The notes beneath the pieces are model-generated. The model saw only the letters and a program-made list of their open reading frames with translations. It did no database searches and had not been told where the DNA came from. The position numbers and the translations under genes are program-made. DNA of 64,000 nucleotides from Anisodus tanguticus. Lineage: Eukaryota > Streptophyta > Magnoliopsida > Solanales > Solanaceae. The DNA is taken from positions 58,786,513 to 58,850,512 of the forward strand of contig CM067539.1 in assembly GCA_034509755.1 (NCBI GenBank), in the 5' to 3' direction. Below, piece by piece: positions 44,575 through 57,039 of this stretch (position 1 is the stretch's first letter; each line of letters starts with the position of its first letter).

Positions 44575-46747
44575 TGTAGGGTTTTGTTGGGTTCAAAACA
44601 TATAAATAAAGCACAACGAAAGTTTAAAATTTTGTTTACTTACCCCAACAATTCCTCGTTTCTGGTATGGTTATATGATAATAAAAATTGTTGGAAATTT
44701 ACTAATGTGGAATTAATTATATCCCATTATTTATGACTCAAACACTTGGGGCCCCGCACGTCGAAAACGTCGTTTCCACACAAGTGCACACGTAGTGCCA
44801 AGTATTGCTAATTTTTATTAGTGAAAGAGATATTGGTACGTATGTAATATGTTTGAGACATAGAATGGTGGACGGTTATTGGCCAAATGACAAAGTATTC
44901 CACATTGGTAAACAAAGGAAGAAGTGTAAGATAAACATTCACAGAATTTTCTAAATACATCTTCTTCCTCTCTAGCAAGTTTACTATACTCAAAGTACTT
45001 CAAGAGTAACACTTGAGTTTCCTTTGCTCAATTGTTAAGTTGTTGTTGTATCTTGGGAGACTATTGCCCGACAACGTAAGAGGATATACGGGGCAATCTT
45101 ATCTTAAAGACAGAGTGCCATCACTCGACTCAGCAAATCACACAAGGATTTTGTTTCATTCTTGATTTCCAATTTTGTTGTAATCTTTAGATTATCCTTT
45201 CTAGCAATTTTAATATTTACTTACTTCCCGTTCCCTGCAATTGTTGTATCCCACAAAAAAATGTAAAGAAAACTTTAAACAAACACTTACAGGTTATAAA
45301 AATCTGGAGTCTTTTACTAAAGGGTGAACACGCGATTGCCCCTTCGACTGCAAGCACCTTACAACGATGTATTCCTCTATCTAGAAGGCCAGGAAATCTT
45401 AGCAGAGGTTTGAGAGAGTTGTATTCCAGACTCTAAGTCTAGAATTGGTTATAGAATGTGTATATAATAACAATGAGGTTGTGCTGTATTTATAGTTAAA
45501 ATTAGGTCACAAATCATATTAGGGTTGGGCTCCAAGCCTGGCCTAAAACCGAGGTGCAGTGGGCCAGTCCGGCTGGGCCCACTACCGGGTTGGCACCGCG
45601 CTCGCCTAGCAGGTGCCGCAACGCCTTATGCTCAATAACATTTCTCATTTTCATTTAATATATATATTCAACACATTAAATCCAAAATCTAATTTTTATT
45701 AAATTAAATAATTTCCATCAAATAGAAATTATCCCATAGTTATTATCAATTTAAATATCTCGATTCCAAATCGAATATTTAATACTTTCTCAACACACCC
45801 TTAGATCGAAGAGACAATCGACATAGTGTGACCCTATAGGCCTTCATATATTGACACTAATCCAATTAGGGTCCATACGAAACTCCTAGACTGCGCCGTA
45901 CGATGAACTAAATATGTGAAGTACGTTTACATGAATCCAGCAAACATAACCTTTATGTGAGATGATAAATTCCTTTCATTCGCGACACACTCGATCAAGC
46001 TTAGGATTTGCCATGTGTCTATCCAAATGGCTTGATCACTTTATCTCATCTATATTAGTCGACAACTAGACCATATTCTGAATATGTCTCTTGCATTGGC
46101 CAATGACTTGGTCGACCTAATATCACTGAGAAGTTGAGTGTTCGCTCGAATGTCCAATCGAGGAATGAATCCTATTCTTAGCTCAACTACCACCTTAGTT
46201 TACATCATAATGCACCCAACGCAAGCTGTATCTTATCTTATAAGGAGTTTAAGATTAGGACAGGGTTAAAGTACATTACTCTGTAAACAAGATGCGTATT
46301 GACCTCAAGTCAAAGGACCTTTATCTCCACACGCTGATAACACTTTAGACATGTACAACAAATAGTTTATCAGCAGGGTATACCAATACTTTCCAATAGT
46401 ATCCATGTGTCCATCACTAGTAATCATTACTAGTAGCAAGTGAGACATACTACATTCTGCAAGAATGTGATGTAGACCACATGTTGACTTATAACATATA
46501 ATTTATATCCCATTCTCGATGATCATTAGTCGAGGCTTCTTTGAAAGTTACTCTCTATCATCAATATCTCACTCTATTAATGACAACGTAAGCTCAAGGG
46601 ATGTACATTAATGAATAATTACAAACAATCAAATAATAACTCAATAATTGCAAATGCCATAAGTATATTAATCTTATTAATAAAACGAATGTGTTCAAGT
46701 ACATTATGTCCCTAATAATGATTGTGTCTAGGACATACATACTTTCA
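44575..46747 (-). mobile_element. 3' LTR of the 9.1-kb Copia, carrying a nested solo LTR
   Basis: From TGTAGGGTTTTGTTGGGTTC to GACATACATACTTTCA. After removing the insertion at 44689-45260 it is ~1.6 kb and aligns along its whole length with 52121-53687. Next to its inner end the - strand reads AAGTGGGAGAT, the polypurine tract. Confidence 0.92.
44689..45255. mobile_element. Solo LTR of another family, nested in the 3' LTR
   Basis: Starts TGTTGGAAATTTACTAATGT, ends TGTTGTATCCCACA. Flanks AAAAT (44684-44688) and AAAAA (45256-45260), a near 5-bp duplication. The LTR copy at 52121 lacks it at the same site, proving insertion. Not related to the other LTRs in the window. Confidence 0.85.
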
Positions 46748-46799
46748 ATCTCCCACTTGGCCTAGAACCAATCTCCGATGTATCTAATACCCATATTTT

Positions 46800-49700
46800 C
46801 AAAATGACTATTATGCTTAACTAAGATTAATGGTTTAGTAAACGGGTAAGCTAGATTATCATATGTGAGAACATAGTCTAATCTTATTTCTTCAGTTTTC
46901 ATCATTTCACTGGGTATGTGGTATTTCCTTGGTACATACTTGTTTTTGTTTGTTTATCTTGGTTCCTTAGCTTGAGCAATCGCACCAGTGTCATCATAAT
47001 ATATCGTTATTGGGTGATTGGCACTTGGAACAACCCCTAGTTCTTTTAAGAACTCAGATATTGAGACAACTTCTTTACAAGCTTCCAATCCAGCAATGTA
47101 CTCGGATTCAGTCGTTGAATCAACAATGGTTTCTTTCTTGGAACTTTCCAACTCACTGCTCCACCATTGAAAATTAAGGCATATTCAGACTGTGACAAAC
47201 CTAACAATCTATTAGGTTTATCTCTGTAGATCCTAATTCCAAGAATATAGCATACTTCACCCAAGTCCTTCATCATGAAGGTGTTGGATAACCATTCCTT
47301 GACTAATTGTATGAGAGTCTTATTGTCTCCCATTATTAATATGTCATCTACATATATAACAATGAAGACAATACTCCATTCCTTGCGCTTACTATAAACG
47401 CATGGATCTTCTTTGCTTCTAACAAAGTCAAATTATTTGACTGCTTTATCAAAGCAAATATTCCAACTCCTTGAGGCTTTCTTAAGTCCATAAATGGACT
47501 TCTGTAGCTTGCATACTACTTTGGGCTTACTCTTGGATACAAAACCCTCAGGTTGTGTTTTATACACCTCCTCATTAGGTTACCGTTGAGGAAAGCAGTT
47601 TTAACATCAATTTTCCAAATTTCATAATCATAGTATGCAACTATTGTAAGCAAACTCCGAATGGACTTAATTTTCACAACAGGTGAAAAGGTTTAATCAT
47701 AATCGACCCCAGGCCGTTGATTAAAACCTTTAGCCACCAATCTTACCTTATAAGTCTGTACCTTACCATATGCATCAATCTTCTTCTTGAAGACCCATTT
47801 GCATCCTATGGGTCTAACCCTTGTTGGCAAATCAACCAAGTTCTAAACTTGATTAATGTACATCGAGTCCATCTCAGATTTCATGGCTTCTTTCCATCTC
47901 TGCGAATCAATGTCTAACATAGCCTCGCTGTAGGTTGTAGGTTCATCGTGATCAGGAATAGCTATCTCATTGTGTGTTTCAACAAGGAGATTAATTCTTT
48001 CAGGCGGACGATGAGTCTTAGTGGTCCTACATAGTTGATTATTCTGCGTTTTAATATTTGTTGTATTCTGATTGTGAGAAGGTCTTTGTGTGCTGGACAA
48101 TCACTACCTTGAGAGCTTTCAGGAATGTCATTTTCATGTATTTCCTGAATAGAATGATGTACAACCATTGTATCATCTTCCATTGGTTGTGTATGATAAT
48201 CTTGCATTTCTGCACTATCTCTCACAGCACTCCAACTGGCGTACTCTAAGTACCCAATCTTTACCAAATACTCCCACTGAATCCTTGTCTAGGTCATTTG
48301 ACAAGGGTTTAACTTCTGTGTTATCTTGTGGTTCTTGAATTTCTTCAAGTTCTATCTTATTGCAGCTATGTTCCTTGTAGACATAGTCTTCTTCAATGGA
48401 AGTTGCATTTATGGAAACAATGACCTTATGTTCTCCAGGAAGATAGAAATAGTATCCCTTAGTTTCCTTTGGATACCCCACAAAGTAATACTTCTCACTT
48501 TTAGATTCCAACTTGCAGTAAGCATCTTCTTTACATATACAGGGCACCCCCAGGGCCGCATGTGTTTAAGTGTTGGCTTCTTGCCATTCCATATCTCATA
48601 TGGAGTTTTCTCTACTGACTTTGAAGGAACCCTGTTCAAAATATAAATTGAGCTTTGCAATGCATATCCCCAAAGATATGTTGGTAGGGCTGAGAAACTC
48701 ATCATGGATCTAACCATATCTTATAGGGTTCAATTTCTCATTTCAGCAACACCATTCATTTGTGGCGTTCCAGGAGGTGTCCATTGTGATTGGACTCCAT
48801 GAAGCTTCAAGTAATCTAGAAATTCTTTACTTAAGTATTCACATCCTCGATCTGATCGAAGGGTCTTGATACTTGTTTCAAGTTGCTTCTCTACTTCTGA
48901 CTCTTGAATTTCTCAAAAGCTTCGGACTTGTGTTTCATAAGATACACATGCCCAAACCTTGTGAAATCTTCTGTAAAAGTGATGAAGGGAAGCCTCTCTT
49001 AGCTTGAGTTAAAAATGGCCCACATACATCAGCATGGACCAACTCAAGCACCTCTTTGGCTCGCACACCTTTCCCAGAAAGTGGCCTGTTGGTCATCATT
49101 CCTCTCAAGCAAGATTCACAGTTACCATATGACTCCAAGTCAAATGGTTCCAGGTAGTCTAACTATCTTAATCTCGCTATCCTTGATTCATTGATGTGAC
49201 CAAGTCTACAGTGCCATAAGTAGGTGGGGTTTCTTGGATTACTTAACTTAGCTAATTTATTTTGCACATTGAAAATTTCATGACTACATTTTAAAACATA
49301 CAAAGCATCCACAAGCGGAGCATTTCCACAAACAAAACCATTAAAAGACAGTACATAACTGCCATTGACAATAAATGAGGAAAACCTTCAATGTTTAACA
49401 CTGGGATAGAAATAATATTCCTCGTCAATGAGGGAACAAAATAACAATTATTTAGTTCTAAGCAAAAGCCTAAAGGTAAATCTAGTCTATAAGTTCCCAC
49501 GCGTTCAACATCCACTCGTGCTCCATTTCCAATGCGTAGGTCTATCTTCCATGGTCCAACATTTCTGCTGTCAATCAGACCCTGTACATTATTACAAATA
49601 TGTGAGCTACAAGCGGTATCCAATACCCAGCAGTGAGAGTTACTTATAGACATATTTATCTCAATGACAAACATACCTTGTCCAGTAGAGCTAGAAGCAC

Positions 49701-50502
49701 ATAGTGCTTTGCCTCCTCCTGGAGCTGTGCAATCCTTCTTCCAGTGCCCCTTCTTCTTGTAGTTGTGGCACACATCCATAGCTACCTTTGCCTTCTTTTG
49801 AACACCTCCTTTAGGTTTCAAAACTGTGGGTGTAGCAACTTCCTTACCCTTCTTCTTCTGCATGTTCTTACCCTTGGGTTTGAACTTGCTTGATGAGCCC
49901 ACCATGAACACAACTTTACCTTTAGAGGTAGATGATTCAAAAGTCTTCAACATGTTGTGAAGATCTGGAAGACTCGCCTTAGTCCCATTCATATTGAAGT
50001 TCACAATGAAATTCTCAAATGATCCAGGAAGCGAATTCAGGATCAAGTTGACAGAGACATTTATAGGAAGCTTCGTTCCAATCGAAGCCAACCTTTCTAT
50101 CAACCCAATCATCTTTAGAACATGTGCTGACACTTGACCCCATTCGTTCAGCTTACACTTGAAAAGGTCTCTCAACAGTTCATACTCTATTGTCTGAGAC
50201 TGTGAGTCATACATACTCTTCAAGTGTTCTAGCATTTCGTTGGGGGCCATATTTTCATGTTGCCTCTGTAACTCCACGGTCATAGAGGACAACATTACAC
50301 AATGTGCTGAGGTAGCATCGTCTAGATGTTTCTGATAAGCCACCTTGTCAAACAAGGCATACTCAGCAGAATCTTCAGCAGGGACTGTGGGGAACACTGT
50401 GTCTAACACATACTCAATTGTTTCTAGTCTTAACACCAATCACAGATTTCTCAACCAGTCAAGGTAATTCTCTGCAGTCAACTTGTTTGTCTCGACCAAC
50501 AT
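46800..50502 (-). pseudogene. Copia gag-pol polyprotein of the 9.1-kb element, broken
   Basis: Gag starts at ATG 50502 (MLVETNKLTAENYLDWLRNL), hits one stop, and then runs open for 382 codons (50439-49291). That frame contains the UBN2-type gag (FKCKLNEWGQVSAHVLKMIG), a knuckle with Tyr for the second Cys (CHNYKKKGHWKKDC), and protease (HCWVLDTACSSHICNN). Pre-integrase at ~49138 (CESCLRGMMTNRPLSGKGVR, ELVHADVCGP). Integrase at ~48950-48215 (ALPTYLWGYALQSSIYILNR, SKSVEKTPYEIWNGKKP). RT at ~48000-47050, with YVDD near 47340-47365 (IVIYVDD). RNase H at 47151-46954 (DSTTESEYIAGLEACKEVV, IYYDDTGAIAQAKEP). Many shifts. The knuckle change and stops argue against activity. Confidence 0.88.
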
Positions 50503-52107
50503 TTTTAGTGACAGATTCAACATTTTATATAGACTGAAGACATAGATAGACTTGAAATTAACTCTAATATAATTTCTATTGAACACATTCGTTAATTAAT
50601 TAATATGGCCTTTAGTTTAAATAGCTCCACTATTTTAACATACTTCTTTGACCCCATGGAAGAATACAGACTCATATCAAATATGGTCATAATGAGCCAA
50701 GATCTAGGTTCATGCTATCTCCGCATTTTCTGTGGCTGATAACTTCAATAGCACAACCGGTAGGTCTCCAAACAAATTACAAACAATTTGTAACTCTTGT
50801 TTGACCGAATGTTCCAAACAATAGATCTGCGTCCCTTGGCTTGTCTGACACTATGTTGCTAAGACAACCTAGCAAGTCAACCCCGCTATGCGACTGTAAT
50901 TATGCATCTAAGTGAGTTTTGCCTTATAGAGCAAACACTGTGGTGTAAATACTCATGAAGGTTTATCACCCACTTCTACATTTAACACGCATCTATGAAA
51001 GAGTCTGAGTCCTCGTAGACTTAGAGCAAATGCTGTGGCGTAAATACTCATCTCACCGAAAAGGATTTTGCACTACAATCAATTATAACGGACGACGCGT
51101 TCATTTTAAATGAGACCTGTATTAAGTTTTGGGGAACATTTTAATTCAGAGTTTTAACCAACATCAACTCTAGCATGCTATATCAAACATATCATCTTAA
51201 CTATCATGCAAAGTCAACTACGCACATATTGGGTACCGCCTACCCAAGCATGATATTAAGCGATTTAAACACATACTGGGAGCCGTCGACCCAGACAATT
51301 ATTTGCGGATGCTATTGTAGTAATTTAAATGACAATCATATTGACATTTATCACATAAAAATATATTTATCAAATAATATACTGTATAATAATAATCGTG
51401 GATTAAACATTCTGAACTCTAATTTTTTTTTGGACAGGTGGGGCCGCGACGCTAAACATTAGAGTCGCGACGCCAGTGAGGCAGAAGCCTTTTGGCTTCT
51501 GTAATTCATTAGCGCCGCGACACTCCACCATGGAGTTGCGACGCTGGTAAGGTAGAAGCTTTTCGGCTTCTGCAGTGCATAGGGCCGCAACGCCTATCGT
51601 CCAGTAAGTCTAGAATTTAAAACTGAAGCTTTTAATTGTGGAGCACAGACAGGAGTCGCGACCCCTTTCTTTCACGGTGAAAGGCGCCGCGGCGCCGCCT
51701 TGAAACCCTAGCTAGCGTCGACGTCTTGAAAGAACGTTTCTGTCTCGATTTTCTAAAATCGTTTAAACCCTAAATCCAATTTAGGGATCAGATCATAGAT
51801 CCTTTATCATCACCCACCATTATCAATAATGCACATATCGACCATCATCCATTCCTACCCTTTTTTCACCGTGCACCATGTTCGTAATGAATCGGTTATC
51901 TGCACTTGGCTTAGTATGAGTTAGAACGAAATAACTTCCTCGATTTAGCATAGTTGATAATTTAGGGTGATGTAAAAGGTTAACTGTTCAGTCAAGATGT
52001 GCAGAATTTCAAGAAGCCTTGTTTTAATTCAGTTTAAGAACCAATTTTACGTTTAACCCATATTATTATTCTATTCCATTTGTTATATAACCATTGAACC
52101 AGACTGA
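50503..52107 (-). other. 1.6-kb leader of the 9.1-kb Copia with GC-rich repeats
   Basis: No protein is evident between the primer-binding site and gag. At 51430-51720 there is a GC-rich island in otherwise AT-rich DNA. The word GCCGCGACGC and close variants recur at least six times. Two hairpins AGAAGCC-TTTT-GGCTTCT and AGAAGC-TTTTC-GGCTTCT lie ~67 bp apart. The palindrome GGCGCCGCGGCGCC at 51683-51696 also occurs in LTR copy A. Role unknown; RNA packaging or dimerisation is one guess. Confidence 0.75.
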
Positions 52108-52120
52108 GCTCTGATACCAC
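52108..52120 (-). other. Primer-binding site (initiator tRNA-Met type)
   Basis: On the - strand GTGGTATCAGAGC follows the LTR end CCTACA. TGGTATCAGAGC is the site complementary to the 3' end of plant initiator tRNA-Met, used by most Copia elements. Confidence 0.88.
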
Positions 52121-53687
52121 TGTAGGTTTTTGTTGGTTCAAAACATATAAGTAAAGCACATCGAAACTTTAAATTTTTGTTTACTTACCCCAACAATTCC
52201 TCATTTCTGGTATGGTTATATGACAATAAAAAACCTATAAAGAAAATTTTAAACAAACACTTATAGGTTATAAAAATCTAGAGTCTTTTACTAAAGGGTG
52301 AACACGCGATTTCCCCTTCTACTACAAGCACCTTGCTACAGTGTATTCCTCTGTCAAGAAAGCCAGAAATCTTAGCAGAGGTTTGAGAGAGTTTTATTCC
52401 AGACTCTAAGTCTAGAATTGGTTATAGAATGTATATATAATAACAATGAGGTTGTGTTGTATTTATAGTTAAAATTAGGTCACAAATCAGATTAGGGTTG
52501 GGCTCCAAGCCTGGCCCAAAACCGAGGTGCAATGGGCCAGTCCGACTGGGCCTACTACTCGGGTTGCCTCGGCGCCTTATGCCCAATAATGTTTCTCGTT
52601 TTCGTTTAATATATATATTCAGCACATTAAATCCAAAATCCATTTTTTATTTAATTAAATAATTTCCATCAAATAGAAATTATCCTATAGTTGTTATCAA
52701 TTTAAATATCTCAATTCCAAATCGAATATTTAATACTTTCTCAATACACCCTTAGATCGAAGAGACAATCGACATAGTGTGACCCTATAGGCCTTCATAT
52801 ATTGACACTAATCCAATTAGGGTCCATACAGAACTCCTAGAATGCGCCGTACGATGAACTAAATATGTGAAGTACGTTTACATGAATCCAGCAAACATAA
52901 CTTTTATGTGAGATGATAAATTCCTTTCATTCGCGACACACTCGATCAAGCTTAGGATTTGCCATGTGTCTATCCAAATGGCTTGATCACTTTATCTCAT
53001 CTATATTAGTCGACAACTAGACCATATTCTGAATATGTCTCTTGCATTGGCCAATGACTTGGTCGACCTAATATCACTGAGAAGTTGAGTGTTCGCTCGA
53101 ATATCCAATCGAGGAATGAATCCTATTCTTGGCTCAACTACCACCTTAGTTTACATCATAATGCACCCAACACAAACCGTATCTTATCCTATAAGGAGTT
53201 TAAGCTTAGGACAGGGTCAAAGTACATTACTCTGTAAACAAGGTGCGTATTGACCTCAAGTCAAATGACATTTATCTCCACACGCTGATAACACTTTAGA
53301 CATGTACAACAAATAGTTTATCAGCAGGGTATACCAATACTTTCCAATAGTATCCATGTGTCCATCACTAGTAGTAGATGAGACATACTACATTCTGCAA
53401 GAATGTGATGTAGACCACATGTCGACTTATAACATATCATAGACATCCCATTCTCGATGATCATTAGTCGAGGCTTCTTTGAGAGTTTCTATCTATCATC
53501 AATATCTCACTCTATTAATGACAACGTAAGCTCAAGTGATGTACATTAATTAATAATTACAAACAATCAAATAAAAATTCAATTATTACAAATGCCATAA
53601 GTATATTAATCTTATCAATAATATGATTGTGTTCAAGTACATTATTTCTCTAATATAGATTGTCTTTAGGACATATATATACTTTCA
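52121..53687 (-). mobile_element. 5' LTR of the 9.1-kb Copia
   Basis: 1567 bp, TGTAGGTTTTTGTTGGTTCA to ATATACTTTCA. Aligns with the 3' LTR; lacks a ~30-bp GC-rich piece present near 45600 (GCCTAGCAGGTGCCGC). Confidence 0.92.
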
Positions 53688-53692
53688 AGTCC

Positions 53693-53972
53693 ATTTCCAA
53701 AATATTATGCCTAATTTGAAAATCAAAGTTGCACTCTTTGATTGCTTCTACCACAAGAATTCAACTCAAACGAATGAAGAGAAATATAAAAAATGATTGA
53801 ATAATAGAACAAAGGCTGATTTTATGAGTATGAACAGAAAGATGCCATTGAAGAGAATTGCTTGAGAATTATCCTCAAGCTACTAACGAAAAAGCCTTTG
53901 TATAGGTAGACTTTGCTCTCAATTTTGAAATCAGTGAACGGGTGCTTATTGTTCTTTGCCAACAGTTACATC
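53693..53972. other. Intergenic, no gene seen
   Basis: Short spacer between the Copia target duplication and the MITE target site GTTACATC (53965-53972). Confidence 0.5.
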
Positions 53973-54767
53973 TAGACCTGTCCAAATGTCGGGCCGGGTC
54001 GGATGACTTTTTTTTTTCTGCTTGCCCGACCTTGACCCTATTTTTTTTAAAAAAATCTGACCATGGCCCTGACCCTTCGGGGACCCTTCGGGGACCCTAC
54101 GGGTCACGGGTCGGCCCTGACCCGTCGGAATTTTTTGGCGGGCCAGGGTCGGGTCGAAGAATTTTTTATTTTTTTAAAAAAATTGAATTTCCAAAACTGA
54201 AATTGGCATTCACCCCTATATTACCACGAAAATTCGACGTTGAAATGTATTGTATATCGTGAGATCTTGACTAAAGAAAAAGAAAATTAGAAACTGATTT
54301 GGGAAAAACACAAATTGATTGGGAAAACAAACGTTTTTCTAAAAATTGGTTGCGCCAAACCGCCTTATGGATGTTTGACCGGCCCTGTCTCGAAAAAATA
54401 CGCAAAATAAAAAAAAATCGGGTAAAACGGACCGAGCGCAGAGTTATGACCATTTAAAGTTTCACCAATTTACAACTACTTTCTCTCCCTACATTATGCT
54501 TCCGTGATATTAACAAAACGACTAATAATATAAACATATAATTAATAATCAACTACCATTTTTATCTTATTTTATGTCGAGCAATGTAGATTAGAGCAAT
54601 ACATATATTATAAAAACATGCATTATATCACTTATTAATGACAAAATATATATAAGTATAAAATAAATATTAATAAAGGAAAATAATATAAATTATATTA
54701 CAAAAATATGTGGGTCGGGTCAAGGTCGAGTCAGGACGGACGGGTCCCCGACCGTTGGACAGGTCTA
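53973..54767. mobile_element. hAT-type MITE with perfect target duplication
   Basis: 795 bp. Ends TAGACCTGTCCAAATGTCGG and, inverted, TAGACCTGTCCAACGGTCGG; 13 terminal bases identical. Flanked by GTTACATC on both sides (53965-53972 and 54768-54775). GC-rich subterminal arrays (GGGTCGG, GACCCTTCGGGGACCC) and an AT-rich centre without coding capacity. A truncated relative is at 5058-5772. Confidence 0.93.
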
Positions 54768-54775
54768 GTTACATC

Positions 54776-55026
54776 CAACTAAAATAAATTCAAACATATA
54801 AGGTAGTTACTAACTTTTTGGAATAAACACATCTCTTTAGAAAGATCACAACAAATCTTATAATTAATTTCTTCTTCATTAATTAAATATTATTAATATT
54901 AAATAATATTTATATATATACAACACACTTGTGGAGCATATTTCCGTACAAAACCATTTCTCTGAAGAATTTTTAGAATAAGATGAAGAATCTATAGTCA
55001 TATGGAAAAAAATTATTTCACGGATT
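54776..55026. other. Intergenic, AT-rich
   Basis: No gene or repeat structure recognised. Confidence 0.45.
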
Positions 55027-55590
55027 TCCCCTGTTTCGGGGTGGTTTTTAATTTTTGCACTCAAATATAATGGTTTTTAACTTTTGTCCCTGTTTTTTAT
55101 TTAATAAAAAATTATGGGTTAAAGTATCCTTATCTATGACCTAATTTCGCAAGACATAAGTTTAGAGAACTTTTACCTTATCTGACCTACGTTCTGTAGG
55201 AATTAAGTTATCCAGTATAAGTTGTGTTGTATTTAATTCGCTAGGTATAAGTTTAGAGAACTTTTATCTTGTCTGACATAAGTTCTGTAGGAACTAAGTT
55301 ATGCTTTATAAGGCATAATTTGTGGGTTCTGAACTGAATTTATGTCTCTATCGGCATAAGTTCTATAGGAATTAACATAAATTGTTATACCTTGTAAGAC
55401 ATAACTTGTGTTATATTACGATACGAAAATATAAACTTATGCCTGCAGATGTTTTTTATATTCTTTCAATGTCAGGTTTCAAGTATTTTTTTGTTACTTA
55501 AAGTGTCGAATTGACAAAAAATAAATACTACAGGTTTGAGCGGAAAAAATTAAACACCACCCCTAAGATAGGGGCAATCGTATGAATGAC
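55027..55590. mobile_element. MITE with ~35-bp inverted ends and internal repeats
   Basis: Left end GATTTCCCCTGTTTCGGGGT, GGTTTTTAATTTTTGC. Right end inverted: GATTGCCCCTATCTTAGGGG, TGGTGTTTAATTTTTT. Interior has 3-4 copies of a unit built on CATAAGTTTAGAGAACTTTT and GTTCTGTAGGAATTAAG. Non-coding. Superfamily not determined; a Mutator-like origin is possible. Confidence 0.65.
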
Positions 55591-55954
55591 CCATATGGAA
55601 CACAATCCCTATTTATTTCGAAACACCACTTTGAAATTCATAGTACAATTAATTATTTGATTAAAATTAATTATTTCTCAATTAAAATACCACCTAATTC
55701 TTTTAGTCACCAAATTAAATATCATAAAATTATTATATAACGAAATGATTTTAAGAAAATATTTTAAAGTCTTCCTTTAAATTTATAGTGATGAGATTGT
55801 AGATGGGACTAATAATTTATCATCGAATATAATTGATTTTCATATAGGTTGTGAATTGACCTAACAAATAAATCATGAATGAAAAAGATGTTTGAGTGGG
55901 TAGAGTTTGTGGGAAAGGGCTAAGAATAATATAATTGGATAATATTATCATTAC

Positions 55955-56177
55955 TCTTTCTATATGTTCATGTGATACATTTTTCTTTAATATGTCCCAA
56001 AATATGATATATTTTTATATTTAAAAATAATTTAATTTAAAACTTTTTTTTATTTTAATGAAATAATTTGCATCCATACAAATATTTATGGCTTGTAACT
56101 ATAAATTTCAAAATCTTCCTTTATTTCTTAAATTCCTTGTCTAATTAAATTATTTCATATAAATTGAGACAGAGAAC
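55955..56177. mobile_element. Diverged mariner-type MITE
   Basis: Left CATTACTCTTTCTATATGTT and right CATATAAATTGAGACAGAGA are inverted-like ends similar to those of the element at 11592-11853. AT-rich, non-coding. Confidence 0.4.
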
Positions 56178-57039
56178 AATTAGTTTGGTTCATGGCATAG
56201 GATGTCGGATTAGAAGTGTGATTAGGTCTCTTTACATCAATTTGCACCAACCAACAATTCCTTACTATTTGATTATGACTCCATTTATGATTTTGTTTGT
56301 CTTTGCTTTGTTAAAACTATGAAATAGTGGGGAATAAGTTAATGAAGCTCCAACTATTTGTTTATGGACAATTTAATTGAAAATAATTTACATTATATAC
56401 CCGTGGTCCCATACTAATAATATCAAAATCTTTTCCACTAACTGAGTATAATAAATGGCTATAGCAAAGATAAATCCTCTTCCCAAGGTTTTCAAGTCAT
56501 CATTATATTAAACAGTTATTTGTAATTGGTTATTAAGTAATATAGACGTATAAACTTATTTACAGTATTAATTTATTAAGATATAAAATCTTTAAAAAGA
56601 CGAAAAAATTAAATTTAAGGGTGAAATATTTTATCGGAAGAAGATTGGTCTCTTATGACAACTGTTGCTCGGGGTGTCAAATGAGCGGGTCAAATTATGT
56701 ATAAGTTACACAATGTTTGGTTGCTTTTTCTCTTTTCCACATAAATCATAACATTCTAATACATTAGTGTTTGGTTCATATTTTTCATTTTTGCATATAT
56801 GTATAAGTTATGAGAGAATTCATGTAGTATTTTATTCAGGATATAAAAAGATGAAATAACTAATAAATGAATAATTAAATTCTGCATAATTAAAAGCGGT
56901 ATAACTAATCCTTGCATAACTTATTATATTCTTGCATTGGTAATACATACATAAATACTAATACTTGCATAACGAATCCATACATTGCTAATACTTGCAT
57001 ACCTCTAATAAGCAACAAAACAACCCCTAGGTGTAGGGA
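56178..57039. other. Intergenic with a MITE-like segment
   Basis: At ~56715 TGTTTGGTTGCTTTTTCTC and at ~57003 AAGCAACAAAACAACCCCTA are inverted relatives, suggesting a ~310-bp MITE. Repeated ACTAATACTTGCATAAC phrases lie inside. No gene. Confidence 0.4.

Larger units (their letters stand above)
44575..53687 (-). mobile_element. Complete-structure Copia element with ~1.6-kb LTRs
   Basis: 5' LTR 53687-52121, primer-binding site 52120-52108, long leader, gag-pol, polypurine tract, 3' LTR 46747-44575. A perfect 5-bp duplication AGTCC flanks it (44570-44574 and 53688-53692). Total 9.1 kb, of which ~570 bp is a foreign solo LTR inside the 3' LTR. Same family as copy A (12246) and solo LTR D (24949-30982). 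Coding region is broken by stops and shifts but domains are in order. LTR pair looks fairly similar, so this is younger than the Copia at 37 kb. Confidence 0.93.

Noticed and set aside
44575..53687. Active autonomous Copia
   Set aside because: Structure is complete, but gag has a stop, the zinc knuckle has lost a Cys and pol has several frameshifts.
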